From the NCBI GenBank assembly GCA_030435675.1, contig CM059621.1, positions 11,594,001 to 11,658,000 on the forward strand: 64,000 nt of DNA, read 5' to 3'. A model generated the notes under the pieces. That model made no database searches. It was given only the letters and a program-made list of their open reading frames with translations, and was not told the origin of the DNA. Positions 1-11,623 of the stretch are shown here, piece after piece. The stretch comes from Steinernema hermaphroditum (Eukaryota; Nematoda; Chromadorea; Rhabditida; Steinernematidae). Positions within the stretch are counted from its first letter, which is position 1; the number at the start of each line of letters is the position of its first letter. A program made the position numbers and the translations under genes.

Positions 1-628
1 TTTTGGCGGGATATCTCTACGACTATCGCTTCAACGAAGGCGACGAGAGTGTTGAATCCGGGTGGACAATTTCGCAGCTGTCTCCCAGTCTGACCTTCCT
101 GGTTAAATGGAGGTTAGCCCAGGAAGCAGTCATCGGCTTCGCGCGTAGAGCCGTAACAAAGCCGTTGTATAGAAGCTGGGAACTTCTCAAAATTGTGCTG
201 AAGGACACGGTCGCCACATTCCGAGCAGGTACGGCACTCCAGTTAATGAACAGTTCTAGCAGCGCATTTCAGGCAAATCCGCTATTCTTCATTGCCTCCT
301 TCAAATACAGCGAATCATGAACACCAGCGGTGATTTTCGATATCTTTTCAACGATTTGTTCATAACCGACTATTGCCTTTGGATCCAGTCACTGGACGAC
401 GCCGTCCTGAAGCAGGTGACTGGAGAACTTGAGGAGGCAGTGAAGTGTCTGAAGAAGGCCGATATTGATTGTGATCTGGAGGAGCTCGACCTGCAAACTC
501 AGATGTTAAAGGTCAGCCTGAACGCAAGCGGGAGGAGCCTTGACGAGGAGGACACCAGCGGGCTGCGATCAGTGCTCCTGGATTCTGACGACGAAGAACT
601 GGATTCCGATGATGAAAAGGCTGTGTAG
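1..628 (+). CDS. SHQ1, H/ACA snoRNP assembly chaperone, 3' part
   Basis: SHQ1 binds newly made dyskerin/Cbf5 and helps assemble H/ACA snoRNPs. Only the C-terminal SHQ1-specific domain is in the window; the 5' part lies to the left. Two exons join across a 44-base intron (229-272), restoring a block that reads GKSAILHCLLQIQRI and then NDLFITDYCLWIQ, both close to the human SHQ1 domain. The protein ends in a short acidic tail (DSDDEELDSDDE), as in other SHQ1 proteins, with the stop at 626-628. No AATAAA signal is seen after the stop. The next gene starts 183 bases downstream behind a splice-acceptor-like site, so the pair looks like an operon. Family assignment is by recalled similarity and is strong; the first residues shown start mid-protein. 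Confidence 0.9.
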
Positions 629-811
629 TAATATAATTATTGATGTTGTATCACCTTGTTGAGTTTTCAGAGTTTATAATTTGTATCATGCTGTTGAATT
701 TGTTTAGTTAAATGTTCCGATCTCTCCCTTGTTTGGGTCTCTTCTTCGGGGTTCTGTGTTTGCCTTCTTATCTCGAATCCTCACATGCTTCCTTAACGTC
801 TCCTTCTTCAG

Positions 812-1209
812 ATGGCGCATCTCTACAAGCAGTATATGCGCCTCGTGGCGCGGTGGCCGAAGGACGCGAAAAAGAGTCCGATGCGTAATTTGGGTGCATT
901 CATGGAGCAAGAAGTCGAACGAGTTTTCCGCAAGGAGCCGTCGCTGCTTCCCAGAGAAACCGCGATCTGCGAACGGCGATTAAGAAGTGTGTCAACGTTC
1001 ACAGTACAGTTTGTAAAAGTCAAGTTTCAGGCCTCGAGCAGCTTCTGGACAACCAACATCTGAAGGCGTACCCGCACACCTACAAATCCGGTGTTTTCGG
1101 TTTGACGCTGGAACACCTGGAAGAAACAACCTCCGACAACTTCAGGGAGCAGATGGGACTCGGCAAGAAGAAAGCCGGCTTCTTCAAGCGTCTCTTTGGG
1201 AAGTCTTAA
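812..1209 (+). CDS. UQCC2-like complex III assembly factor
   Basis: Small protein of about 117 residues resembling UQCC2 (MNF1, yeast Cbp6), which stabilises newly made mitochondrial cytochrome b during complex III assembly. Two exons are joined over a 44-base intron (987-1030). The N-terminal pattern YKQYMRLVARWP, then RNLGAFMEQEVERVF, matches the family, and the second exon gives YPHTYKSGVFGLTLEHLEE, in line with the family's FSGLSLEEY region. The C-terminus is basic (KKKAGFFKRLFGKS). The ATG lies directly after CTTCTTCAG, a likely trans-splice acceptor, 183 bases behind the SHQ1 stop. This suggests it is the downstream gene of a two-gene operon. Both splice junction and frame were checked by hand. 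Confidence 0.8.
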
Positions 1210-1478
1210 GAAAATGTGCCTTAGAGTTAAGATAAATTCTAGGTTGATTGAGATACAATATTTATTGGAATATTACACGCGCATAACTATTCGGTTCACA
1301 GAAATGCTAAGCGGATAGCGCGAAAATGTACACACAACATGATCAGGAAAGAGTGATGAAACCGAGAGTCGACCCGTGGCTGTGGCGGGTCAGCATAAAC
1401 AACAAGGAAATCAACAGATTCACCGTACTTGATGATGAGTAATAAGCGTACCAGTAGTCCAAAGAAGCTTCATGGCGA

Positions 1479-3057
1479 TCATTCCGTTTTCTTCACACTG
1501 CTCTTCTCATTGCCCTTCTTCCTCGGCAGTGGCTTGGCGACGAACGGAAGACCGATGGCAACAGCAAGAGCGAGAATGTGGATGCAGAAGTAGAGCTTTC
1601 TGTAGATGAAGAAGCCGGGGTTCCAGTGCATCGTGACGAACGGGAACGTTGCGTAGGCCAGCGTAATCTTCGTAACCGTAAATGTGAGGATGTCGTAGAA
1701 GATTCTAGCCTGTTTCGATCCCTGGAAACGGTGGCGTAGGCAGCGCCGGGCTTGTCGACCGGAGACGGTCATAAGCGCTCCGGTGAGGAATGTCAGATAA
1801 TATCCAGGGAAAAATCCATGCCACAGCGCCGAAAGTAGGTAAGTTCCGAAGGTGCGCATCTTGGGTGGCAGACGATGGTACGCCACGCGTCGGAGCCAGT
1901 TCTGGGTAGTGATGTTCCAGGCGTCGATGACGTCCTTGAAGCTGAGGGCCATCTCCACACGCCAGGGGTCGACACTCCTGACCAGGTCCCAGTCCTCGTT
2001 GCCGTGTTCGTCGAATTTCTGGAATCCAAATCCACTCAGGTTGCAAATTGCGTCCGCTGAAATGATTGGAGTAACATTAGTTCGTTTGGATGGGCAGTGC
2101 TAACCAAGTGTCCATGCGAAGTAGTACTGGAACCGCTGCATCATGATGACCATGAAGAAGAGACCCATCCATGGGAGCCAAGCCATTTTCATCTGCTCCT
2201 TCTCTGCGATTTGCTCGGGTGCAAACTTTGAACCGGCCAAGAGGATAATGGCGAAGAAGACAAATGAGAACATGAGTTTGGTCGTCGCCGCCTTCCATGG
2301 AGTGGCCACCTTGCCGTTGGGGCCACGCTCCTTCACGTTGTCGCCAGATATGAACCGCATATAGTCGTTGTAGAAGCAGAGAGGTCCGGTGAGCACAGAT
2401 TGGAAGTGGAAGATGTAGCTCAGATAATCCAGAGCTGGCGGGACTTCTCTGATCGCTTCCCGCTTCTGCGTATCGTACTCGTTGAGTTCTTCCTCTTTCT
2501 TTACTGTTCCATCGTGCAGAGAGAACGCCATGGTTGTAAGCTTCTGGCTGATCACCATCATGGGTCCGGTGATGTCGATAGAGTACGACGTGAGGATATA
2601 CCATCGGAACCAGTGTATGAATATCAGATAGCCCATCGCAAATATGAACATCACGCTGAAAGTAAAAAGCAGTAGAAAGCACGAACTCATTGGAAGCCAC
2701 TCACCGGTGGACGTGTTTTCGAGGAGATACCCATAAAATAAGGTATCCTATCGCTACCTTCGCCAATAAGTGTTTTATGGCACTACCGTAGCAAAAGTAA
2801 CAAAATGAGAGCCCAACCAGCGGCGGAAAAACCACTCTCAGATTTCGTGAAACAATGCCTGGAGCCAAGTAGAAGTAATAGAAAAGGGCGAAGACGATGG
2901 ATGAGAACTGGCAAAACACCAGATTCACCTAAAGGTGGAAATAAAGAACACAAACAAGGACACAAAGACCGCGTACCTTGTCCACCTCGACGCCGACAGC
3001 CTCAGACAGCGGTTCCAGAAGTTTGGAACCATCGTAGAAGGTGTGGACGCCCGGCAT
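1479..3057 (-). CDS. MBOAT1/2-type lysophospholipid acyltransferase
   Basis: Multi-pass ER membrane O-acyltransferase that re-acylates lysophospholipids (Lands cycle). Four exons: 3057-2977 (ATG, with an in-frame TGA just upstream), 2928 to about 2703, about 2657-2100, and about 2060-1479. The joined N-terminus reads LLEPLSEAVGVEVDK then VNLVFCQF, as in MBOAT1/2. Later blocks include GPMMVISQKLTTMAFSLHDG, FYNDYMRFISG, YYFAWTLADAICNLSGFGF, and the catalytic-region LLSALWHGFFPGYYLTF, whose His is the invariant MBOAT residue. The C-terminus is lysine-rich (LPRKKGNEKSSVKKTE). Which headgroup (PS, PE or PC) it prefers cannot be told. It is convergent with UQCC2, leaving about 270 bases between the two stops. 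Confidence 0.9.
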
Positions 3058-4514
3058 CGCGCGTCAATAATCAGCTTGATAGCAGAATGAAAAGTATCGA
3101 TGGAAACCTGAAAGAATTAATTGCGGTAAATCAATACATTGCAATCAAAATACACAAACACATAGGAAGACACGGACGGAAACTGCGTCCAACGACCAGT
3201 ACACGAACGCAGCTCAATACAGTATTAGATATGCGATCGCTTTGGAGCAAAGTTCCACACATTCAAAACTGGTTGCGCCGCCAGGTCGTAAAACCCGCAA
3301 AATTCGCGGATCGGGCCAGCGCGCCTTAATCGATGAAAAACAAACCGTCACGCTTATCGCCAAGAAAACGAACGTTATCGCACGTCCGGGCCAAACAAGT
3401 GCAAAGGCGCGATTACGATCGACAAGAGATGAGGCGCGAAAACCTGGATTGATGGCGTTTTAGGCATCGCAGGCTGGCAACGCGCCAGTCCGGGATGCCG
3501 GCCGCTTCACAGGCCACCGACGTTGCGCGCCACGGCAAAAAAAAACTCGGCTGCGAACAAATAGAGGCGACGCAAACAGAAGACGGCACTCCAGAGGTGT
3601 CGTCTTCTGAGCGGCGCTCCCGCTCGCGCGATTATTCAGGTGGCGAAGTCGCCGAATCTCGCGAAGATATCGATCGCGAAGCACTTTCCGGGACATGCAG
3701 GGCCAAATGAGAATGCAAAAACACGCTAATCGGAGGCAGCTGTTCGGCGCGCAGCCTCGTCAGCTCCCATATCCATGGCGACTAACTTAATTAAACGGTG
3801 ACACGGTGACCCGAGAATGAAGGAGGGGCTTCTCCCCGCTAAGGAGACGGAATCTAGAAGGTCAAAGTGACAAACTACGATAAGAATACAGAAAAGACGC
3901 GCTGCACCGAGTGATCACGCCACCCACCGCACTCACTGAGCCCTCGATTTACTAAGTTTTTCGCATCTCTGCGCTTCGCCAACTGCCACGGCGCCGACCA
4001 CAGGCGCTTCGGCGACTCAAGGACACTTCGATGCCCTTTACCCCCTAGAACTCGCTGAACAAACCTGTCCGCCTACAAGCCCGTTTCGGGTTAGTAAACG
4101 AGCTCTTGTTGCTGGAAACGCTGCAAGCGTCCAAAGACGAAAGAATAGAAAAACAAAGAACTCAACGCGTCGCATCATAATAATCACAACTGTGTGTCGC
4201 GAGCGGCAAACTGCCGACGGTGCGACTGATATTGATATCAGGCCACCATATATGCCTAACTTCATCGACTTCTCACCACATGGTAGTTTCCCAGCTGCTG
4301 TGCACAATCACTTCCGGAAACACAGATGGCTAGAACATATTCGATGACGACAAAGATCATGGTGTTGTCGAGGAATGGAAGCAAAAAGAAATTTAATATG
4401 GCACGGTAACCAAGTAATACACATGCCGAAGCAACACAAAAAATAGGAAGTCACGTGGAGAACTTCCAAAACAGCCCATTATTAATTATTACACCGATGA
4501 AAGTGATCTTGCAA
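3058..4514. other. intergenic, no gene supported
   Basis: About 1.45 kb between the start of the MBOAT gene and the stop of the kinase gene. Several short open frames exist on both strands, but none shows a recognisable family, a consistent exon chain or a plausible start. It contains short runs such as ACGGTGACACGGTGACC near 3800. It probably holds the MBOAT promoter and the kinase 3' end. Confidence 0.5.
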
Positions 4515-5629
4515 CTACTTGCTGCTTGCACAACTCGTACTTGTGTTTGCGGACATTACGATGTCAATCATGCAATTTGTTCTCATCAGCTTCGGTCTAC
4601 GATACTTCCTTTTGGTGCCATATTTCATGAACCACTTACTGCCAACGATTTCTTCGTAACCGGGCCTTTCCTCATCGTCGAGAGTCAAAAGGCGTGTAAT
4701 GAGTTCCTTCGCCTCCTCCGAAGGGGGTGACGGATAGTCGACATCAACTCCGCCCTTCCGGTAGCGCTCCTCCGCGTCCGTAGGCCACTTTCCCGTGAGC
4801 ATCGTGTAGAGGACAAAACCACACGAGTAGAAATCAGTTGAAAATGGGTTATAAGGGCGCTTCTGGACGATACTAAGTGCCGTATATGGCCTGAAATGAA
4901 AGGTAAATAACAACGAAAAAGCAGAAGCGATGAGTACCTCGATCCACAACCCGACATCGTGCGCTGCCGAGGATGCTCCATGCGAACCGCAAAACCGTAG
5001 TCAATCAGCCGTACGTCGTTCGCCTCATTCAGAAGAATATTCTCCAGTTTGATATCTCTGTGAGCTAACAAATGGTCGTGCATGTATTTCACGCCTTCCA
5101 AAAGTTGTCCGAAAAGGCGGCATGCTTCTCTTTCTGATAACAAATACTCTCTTCACAATGCTACAAAAGAGATTATCACTGACCATCGAAGCGTCCAATA
5201 TTATTCAACACAGAGATGAGGCTTCCGCGCGAGCAAAATTCGGTGACAATGACCGTAAACTGGCGAATGTGAGTGATTAGAAGACTGCGTAACAAGTGGG
5301 GGTGATGCACACGACGCGTTATTTTTAATTCGCCTAAACTTCAAATAATAATGCTGATTAATGATAAATGCAGATGATCGCTTACGGGGCAAATACGTCT
5401 TCGCGATGTGAAGAGGAATCAGCGAACGATCGATCACCTTGATTGCCACCTCGCAGTTAAATCTAAACTTAAAAAATTACAAGAGAAATAAAAAAACAGC
5501 TCACTTTGCAGAATGCGCGCGGTATACGGTTGAGTGGCACGTCTTCGCGATTTTCTTGGCGTCGCTCGTCAGCGAAAGCGTGGAGCAGAGCTCTTGGACG
5601 ACTGTGGTGATTCCGAAGTTAGCGTCCAT
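4515..5629 (-). CDS. TSSK-like serine/threonine kinase with atypical motifs
   Basis: Protein kinase domain spread over five exons. The joined protein starts MDANFGITTVVQELC. It then shows the ATP-anchoring lysine in CEVAIKVIDRS, the block KTYLPRELKITRRVHHPHLL (typical of testis-specific kinases), the catalytic loop HRDIKLEN, then LIDYGFA, CGSRPYTALSIV and FYSCGFVLYTMLTG. Closest family by eye is TSSK (CAMK group), which acts in sperm development in animals. Two oddities: the metal-binding motif is DYG instead of DFG, and the glycine loop is degenerate (TCHSTVYRA, no GxGxxG). Catalytic Lys, HRD Asp and DYG Asp are all present, so it may still be active. It follows the histone gene on the same strand, 173 bases away, with its own TATA-like sequence. 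Confidence 0.82.
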
Positions 5630-5747
5630 TGTCGAGTCAGATTTTCGACCGCGTTGCGCGCGCAATACGAGAACTTCGGCTTCACCTGGAGCTCTTCAGC
5701 GAGTCTCGTCTGTCCGGGATGTGTACGTGACGATTTATACATAAAAA

Positions 5748-5753
5748 TTTATT
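5748..5753 (-). terminator. poly(A) signal of the H3 gene
   Basis: AATAAA on the minus strand about 50 bases after the histone stop. No histone-type 3' stem-loop was seen between stop and signal, which points to a polyadenylated, replication-independent histone mRNA. Confidence 0.6.
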
Positions 5754-5802
5754 CGATCTGACGAAGATGGTTAACTAGGGACAAAAAGGAGGACTAAGAG
5801 TT

Positions 5803-6420
<618 letters not shown>

Positions 6421-6538
6421 TTATTCTCGGGAGCATTTCTCGCACAAAAAAATATTTCTTTACATGTCTATTGGACGGATAAGTTTTTGCAATTCGCAGC
6501 ATTTGTCTCATTTACCAGTCTCTGTCTAGAATGCTGCT

Positions 6539-6546
6539 TTATAAAG
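6539..6546 (+). promoter_or_regulatory. TATA box of the gene at 6607
   Basis: TTTATAAAG about 65 bases before the ATG at 6607, on the opposite face of the same divergent promoter that drives the histone gene. Confidence 0.5.
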
Positions 6547-6606
6547 CAGGAGCGCCATTCGGGTGCGTTCATTTGCGTCTGTTCTTGACCGAAGACCACT
6601 GCAACG

Positions 6607-7218
6607 ATGTTTGTATCCGGAGTTCCCGCTCACGCTGCAGGTGGCGATTGCCTGGAAAATCCATTGCTGAAAGACGGCGTGTTAGCGATGGACCAGTCGA
6701 CTTGGAAGAAAATCGAAGAAGGCGCTGGTGACAGCAGAACTTATGTGACATACACGAAAGATGAACTCATGGGTACGGTTTCACGTTTATCAAATTGTAC
6801 ATTTAAGCTGTTTGTTTCAGAGTTAAACCCTCAACGCAACAATCCGTTTTGGCGCCCGGCTGACGTGACCTTCAGTCACGGTTTTGGCGACTTTGGAGAT
6901 GTGGATCCTATTTCAATGGACGATTCTCCTCGTTCACGTCGAAGCCGTCGCAGTCGAAGATCAAATCTGAGGCCTGTCAATGTTGTCGATCTTCTGTCGC
7001 AACCAGTCGAAGCGCCGCCAAAACCGCCCATCTCCGAGTCAAGCATCCCGCTTCTCCCCACAGCGCTGTACGAGAATGTCCTGAAGTTCGGCACTCAAGG
7101 CGACGGCTACGACGTATTCCGGTCTCCGCTTCCGGCAGACCTCTTCTGCGTTCGGAGCGAGCTGAACAGGCCAGAGAGCAAAGCGAAGTCTCCGACAGCA
7201 GCCTCAAGTGATCTGTAA
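6607..7218 (+). CDS. Small protein with an eIF4E-binding motif (candidate)
   Basis: Two exons with a 48-base intron (6773-6820) give a protein of about 187 residues. Splicing creates YTKDELMEL at residues 49-57, which fits the eIF4E-binding consensus Y-x4-L-hydrophobic and resembles the YTKEELL site of the eIF4E transporter 4E-T. No other domain was recognised. The middle carries an Arg/Ser run (SPRSRRSRRSRRSN, about residues 100-115 after splicing) that could be a phosphorylation or nuclear localisation segment, and the C-terminal half is Pro/Ser-rich and probably disordered. The 48-base intron is a multiple of three and has no stop, so retention would insert 16 residues inside the motif. 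Function as a translational repressor is inference from one short motif. Confidence 0.6.
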   Translation: MFVSGVPAHAAGGDCLENPLLKDGVLAMDQSTWKKIEEGAGDSRTYVTYTKDELMGTVSRLSNCTFKLFVSELNPQRNNPFWRPADVTFSHGFGDFGDVDPISMDDSPRSRRSRRSRRSNLRPVNVVDLLSQPVEAPPKPPISESSIPLLPTALYENVLKFGTQGDGYDVFRSPLPADLFCVRSELNRPESKAKSPTAASSDL

Positions 7219-7759
7219 TGTCACATTTGTTGTTAATTATCGTTCTGTTGAATATTGTAAATGAACGTAGTAAGAGCTTGGATTTTGTATTTGCATGTCC
7301 CGATAAGTCTGTGCGAAGGACCCTTTGCTCTATGCCTTGTGTTTCTACAAATCTATTTTGTGATATGATTGACTCTCCACGAAGTGTCAAGTGCACTGCG
7401 CTATGTTTTCGCTTCGCTCGATCAGATAATGTTCTCGATTCGTCATATGTAAATGCACCAGATGCGTGCTCGAACGGGAATGTGCTCGCCCGTCACAAAC
7501 CTATCGTAATCTCCATTTCAATTTGACGTCTTTTAAGTGTTGCTCAATAGGTGTTTCGAGTTTCTTGGAGTGATTCTCTAAATCATTTTGACAGAGAGAT
7601 GCAGCCAGTGTCCTACGCCCAAAACAAAGCAGATGCTGAGAGAAGTCGACATTCAAATGGCGATCGATCGAGGGGCGTCTCCATGATCCGAGCCGCCGAT
7701 CGTCCTATAAAACAGAGCAGCGCTTGGTGCAAGGTGCACTCATTGTAGTCGGTTTCGCT
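7219..7759. other. intergenic, downstream and promoter region
   Basis: About 540 bases between two plus-strand genes. It holds a TATA box at 7706-7712 before the SLC17 gene. Short open frames here have no recognisable product. Confidence 0.5.
7706..7712 (+). promoter_or_regulatory. TATA box of the first SLC17 gene
   Basis: GTCCTATAAAA ends here, about 50 bases before the ATG at 7760. The second SLC17 gene at 47.9-50 kb has the same GTCCTATAAAA before its own start. Confidence 0.55.
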
Positions 7760-9528
7760 ATGGATCCTGCAGCCGCCCCTCGCTCCGGACACTTTCGGAT
7801 TCTCATCGCGCTTCTGATGATGTTCGCAATGCTGCTCATCGATTCGATGAAGATGAATCTCGGAATGGCGATGGTCTGCATGGTGAACCACACCGCTTTT
7901 GCCGAGCACCCCTCGAGTATCGCCCGCCAAACTGAATCCCCGCGATGCGAAAGGAACGACGACGTCTCGAGAGCTTTGGAAGCAGGGTATACGGTAGGTG
8001 AACCATCTGCGTTCACACTGGCATTCCGCCACAGGGCAACCTGCTATGGTCGCCCACGATGCAGTCGCTGCTCTTCTCTGCCGTCTTCTACGGCGCCCTA
8101 GCCACTTCGCTACCTTCCGGATACCTCGCTGACCGGTTCGCTCCAAAGACACTCCTACTTCTCTCGCTCCTCGTGTATACCGTAACCACTCTCATCTCAC
8201 CTGCTCTTGCCGAAGTTGGCTACGGAGCGTTCCTAGTCAACCGCATTCTCATGGGAATCGGAGAGGTAAGGTTCGTATCTCTTACCCTGCTAAGGTCTTC
8301 TTCTAGGGATCAACATTCCCCACCATCGTGAGCATCGCTTCTAGGTGGTTCCCTCCGGCGGACAGGGGCGCCATGGTGGCAATCTACACTGCTGGCACTC
8401 AGCTAGCAGGCATGTTCAGCGGAATCACTTCGGCGTCTCTCTGCAGCGTCGAACTTCTTGGCGGCTGGCCACTCATCTTCTACGTCTACGGCACCATGGG
8501 TCTCATCTGGCTCGTGCTCTGGATGATCCTTGGCTCTAGCCAGCCGAAAACCAATCGTTGGTGCTCCGATGCCGAAAAGGAATACATCACAAGCGCCCTC
8601 CAGCACGCCCAGCGGAATAAGACGAGCAAGCGCGTGAGCCTCTCTTGCAATCTACAGTCTATGTCTTCCGTCTACGCCTCCGCATGCGTCATTCCAGGAA
8701 GTGCCGTGGCGGTCGATCTTCACCTCGCTTCCCTTCTGGGCGATCGGCTTTGCCTGGTTCGCCAACAACTTCGGCGTCGCCATTATCCAGTCCATCCTCC
8801 CTTCGTACTTCCGCGACGTCCTACAGTTGGACTTGAAGATGAACGGACTATTCACCATCCTTCCCTTCGTGACACAGCTCATCACGAAGCTTTCCAGTGG
8901 CTTCATCGCTGACTACATAAAGAAGCACGAGTATCTCGGTCACACCGCCACCTGCAAGCTCTTCCAGAGCATCGGCAGCTTCGGCACTACTGTAACTCTC
9001 GCGATCCTCGCGCTCTACGTTGACTGCTCGAACCCCTTTGCCGCTCTCTTTCTTCTCTCCCTTCAAGGCTAGTTTCTCCTCTATTTCTCCTGCCATCGAG
9101 CTCTCCAGGGCTCCTCTACACGGCTACGGTATCGGGCTGGGCAACGAGTCTCGTGGCCATCTGCCCCCGCTACAGCGGAGTCGTCACTTCCATCAGTATG
9201 CTCTTCGCCATGATCGGCTCCGCGTCATCACCGGCGCTCTTTGGGTTCCTCAGCGAATATGTGAGTGCTCATAACAACAACTCCCCAAAACAAAAACTAC
9301 TTTTAGTACTCCGGCTCTGAATACAAACTGTTGTTGTTGGCTTGTTCGGCGATCAACGCGGCTGCCGGAGTGTTCTTCTTGATTTTTGGTTCAGGCAAGT
9401 CTAACACATTAGCCTTGCAGATACACTGTTATTTTGCAGCAAAAATCCAGCCATGGGCGCACCCGAAAACATCGACGTCATCCGTCGCCACTGCTGTGGA
9501 GCCCTCGAAAAAGAAGTTGTCTGTATAA
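7760..9528 (+). CDS. SLC17-family major facilitator transporter (first copy)
   Basis: Multi-exon carrier of the SLC17 type (sialin/phosphate/vesicular glutamate transporter family), expected to have 12 membrane spans. The start MDPAAAPRSGHF precedes the first span, which contains NLGMAMVCMVN, a typical SLC17 block. Then come LPSGYLADRFAPK (the MFS motif between spans 2 and 3), ASRWFPPADRGAMVAI, LLGGWPLIFYVYGTMGL, KVPWRSI-type VPWRSIFTSLPFWAI, FIADYIKKHEYL, and the tail KIQPWAHPKTSTSSVA. A luminal loop after span 1 carries several Cys and charged residues. Substrate cannot be inferred. A paralogue lies on the minus strand at 47929-49957. The gene is convergent with succinyl-CoA ligase, only about 90 bases between stops. 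Confidence 0.9.
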
Positions 9529-9616
9529 ACATATGGTCACCTAAACGCTTTACTGAATAAAACTTAACAACTGAAGTAGTAACAAAAACAATAAGATCTA
9601 AATATTTCTAAATTGA

Positions 9617-11102
9617 TCACGCGATCGATTTCACCGCCTTCTCTGCAGCCTCTTCAAGATTATCGGCTGTTATGATGGTGAGTCCACTATTCTGCAACAG
9701 CTTCTTGGCTTCATCCACATTCGTTCCTTCTAGCCGAACGACAAGCGGAACCGAGAGCTGGATGCGTTCGCAAGCTTTGATGACGCCGTTCGCAATTGTG
9801 GCGCAGTTGACGATACCTCCGAAAATATTGACCAGAACGGCTTTCACCTAAACAAGAAAATCTCCAGTTGACGGGTCGTAGCACGCAACTCACCGCTGGA
9901 TCCGAGGTGATTATTCTGAACGCCTGGTACACTTGATCTTCGGTGACAGTTCCACCAACATCTAAGAAGTTGGCTGGACTTCCGCCATACAATTTGATAA
10001 TGTCCATCGTAGCCATAGCCAACCCGGCGCCGTTGACCAAGCAAGCGATGTTTCCATCCATTCCGATGTAATTCAGATGGTACTTGTGTGCCTCGACTTC
10101 GCGCACGTCTTTCTCCTCGTTGTTGTCCATGGCGAAGATCGCTCTCTGTCGGAAGGACGCACTGTCGTCGAAGTTGAGTTTAGCATCCACACAGAATACT
10201 GAAAACAACACGTAGGAACTGCCCTGGTCAATCCCTGACTAACCTCTGTTATCTGAAGTTTCAACGAACGGATTGATTTCCACTTGAGTGGCGTCGACTG
10301 CAACAAACAGTTCGTAGAGCCTTCTAATCTGATCCGCGGCCTTCTTCTGCAAATCTCCCTCGAATTTCAGGTCCGTAGCAAGTCGCATGCACTGCTCGTC
10401 ACTGATGCCTTTGTGGATGTCAATTGGCTCCTGAAGACGAGGTCAACAATCTCGATCCCATCTGGGTCCCCTACCTTGAATATCAGCTCTGGCGTCTTCT
10501 CGGCGACCTCTTCGATGTCAACACCACCGGCGGGACTCGCAACGACAACTGGGCCGTTGTACTCGCGGTCCATCAGGATGGCCAGGTAGGTCTCCCTGGC
10601 AATGGGCACTGATTCAGCAACCATGACCTTCTCGACGAGAACTCCGCCGGGCCTCGTCTGTTTCGTTTCCAGATGGCGACCGATCATTTCTCCAACGCTA
10701 TCCAGCGCCTTAGATTTGCTAAATACAAGTATTTTCTCTGCTGATGTTCACCGAGAACGTACTCTTTGGTGATATATACACCGCCAAGGCCTTGTTTTCC
10801 ATCGACGAATCGGCCTTTCCCACGGCCACCCGCAAGGATCTGAGCCTTGACAACGTACTCGTAATGATCTGCAAGAATCCATAAGCTCTGGTTTCATTTG
10901 GGGACTCACTGAAATCTGAGAACTTATTCTTGGCTTCATTAATGTTGTCGGCGACAAAGAATCGCTGCACAGAGCAGCCATACTTCTCCAGGAGCTCTTT
11001 GCTCTGGTACTCCTGCAGATTCAGGTTCCTCACGGATGTCCTCGCATTCGCAGCTAGTCTTCCGACGCGGAGCAGCTTTCCGGCAGATCTTATCGCCTGC
11101 AT
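9617..11102 (-). CDS. Succinyl-CoA ligase [GDP-forming] beta subunit, mitochondrial
   Basis: Citric-acid-cycle enzyme subunit that, with the alpha subunit, converts succinyl-CoA to succinate while making GTP in the matrix. The start [20 protein letters not shown] is a basic mitochondrial leader, directly after a TTTTGCAG acceptor-like site. The mature part begins [19 protein letters not shown]-grasp blocks seen: [16 protein letters not shown] region, [65 protein letters not shown], and [29 protein letters not shown] and [17 protein letters not shown] match the G-type (SUCLG2) rather than the A-type subunit. Several small introns separate the exons. It lies downstream of the katanin gene on the same strand, 521 bases away. 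Confidence 0.93.
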
Positions 11103-11623
11103 GGTTCTGCAAAACACGAGAAGTCAATAAAGGTTTGCAGAAAAGAAGAAAGGATCACTCAAAGCTCGAACACGACTGCAGCAAGTCGGTATCGTGTTGG
11201 GAGCCATGGGAAAATTCGATCGAGATACCGAAAGACTTGAAGTCAATGCTTACTGTAGGGCTGAAGGCCGATTTTATGAAATCTCAATTGTGAAATTGAG
11301 ATGCAGCTCCAATCCTCACTTTAAGAATCTCTGTCCAGTAGCTAATTAGTTGCATACAGACCAAGAGAGCCTCGTCTCCTGTTTCAATATTTGCACTCAG
11401 ATTACGGATCAGACGATCTCTGTCGTTTGCCTCCGTTTAACCAATGAAATATTGTTCACCCCACCGCTATCTCTCCAAAAACAACGTGATAGATTAGACC
11501 TGTTTAATATCATTGCATATTCCTTCTATGTACAAACATAACTGTGAAAGAAATAATTAAATAACACACCATACAACACCTAAGAAAAGCACTTTCCTAC
11601 CCATATTGTCTTTTGCTGACGCA
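11103..11623. other. intergenic, no gene supported
   Basis: About 520 AT-rich bases between succinyl-CoA ligase beta and the katanin-like gene, both minus strand. No open frame with a recognisable product. It contains a short direct inverted pair around 11277-11300 (TGAAATCTCAATTGTGAAATTGAGAT). Confidence 0.4.

Noticed and set aside
2805..3329. 174-codon plus-strand open frame over the MBOAT 5' part
   Set aside because: It is antisense to verified MBOAT exons and shows no family resemblance.
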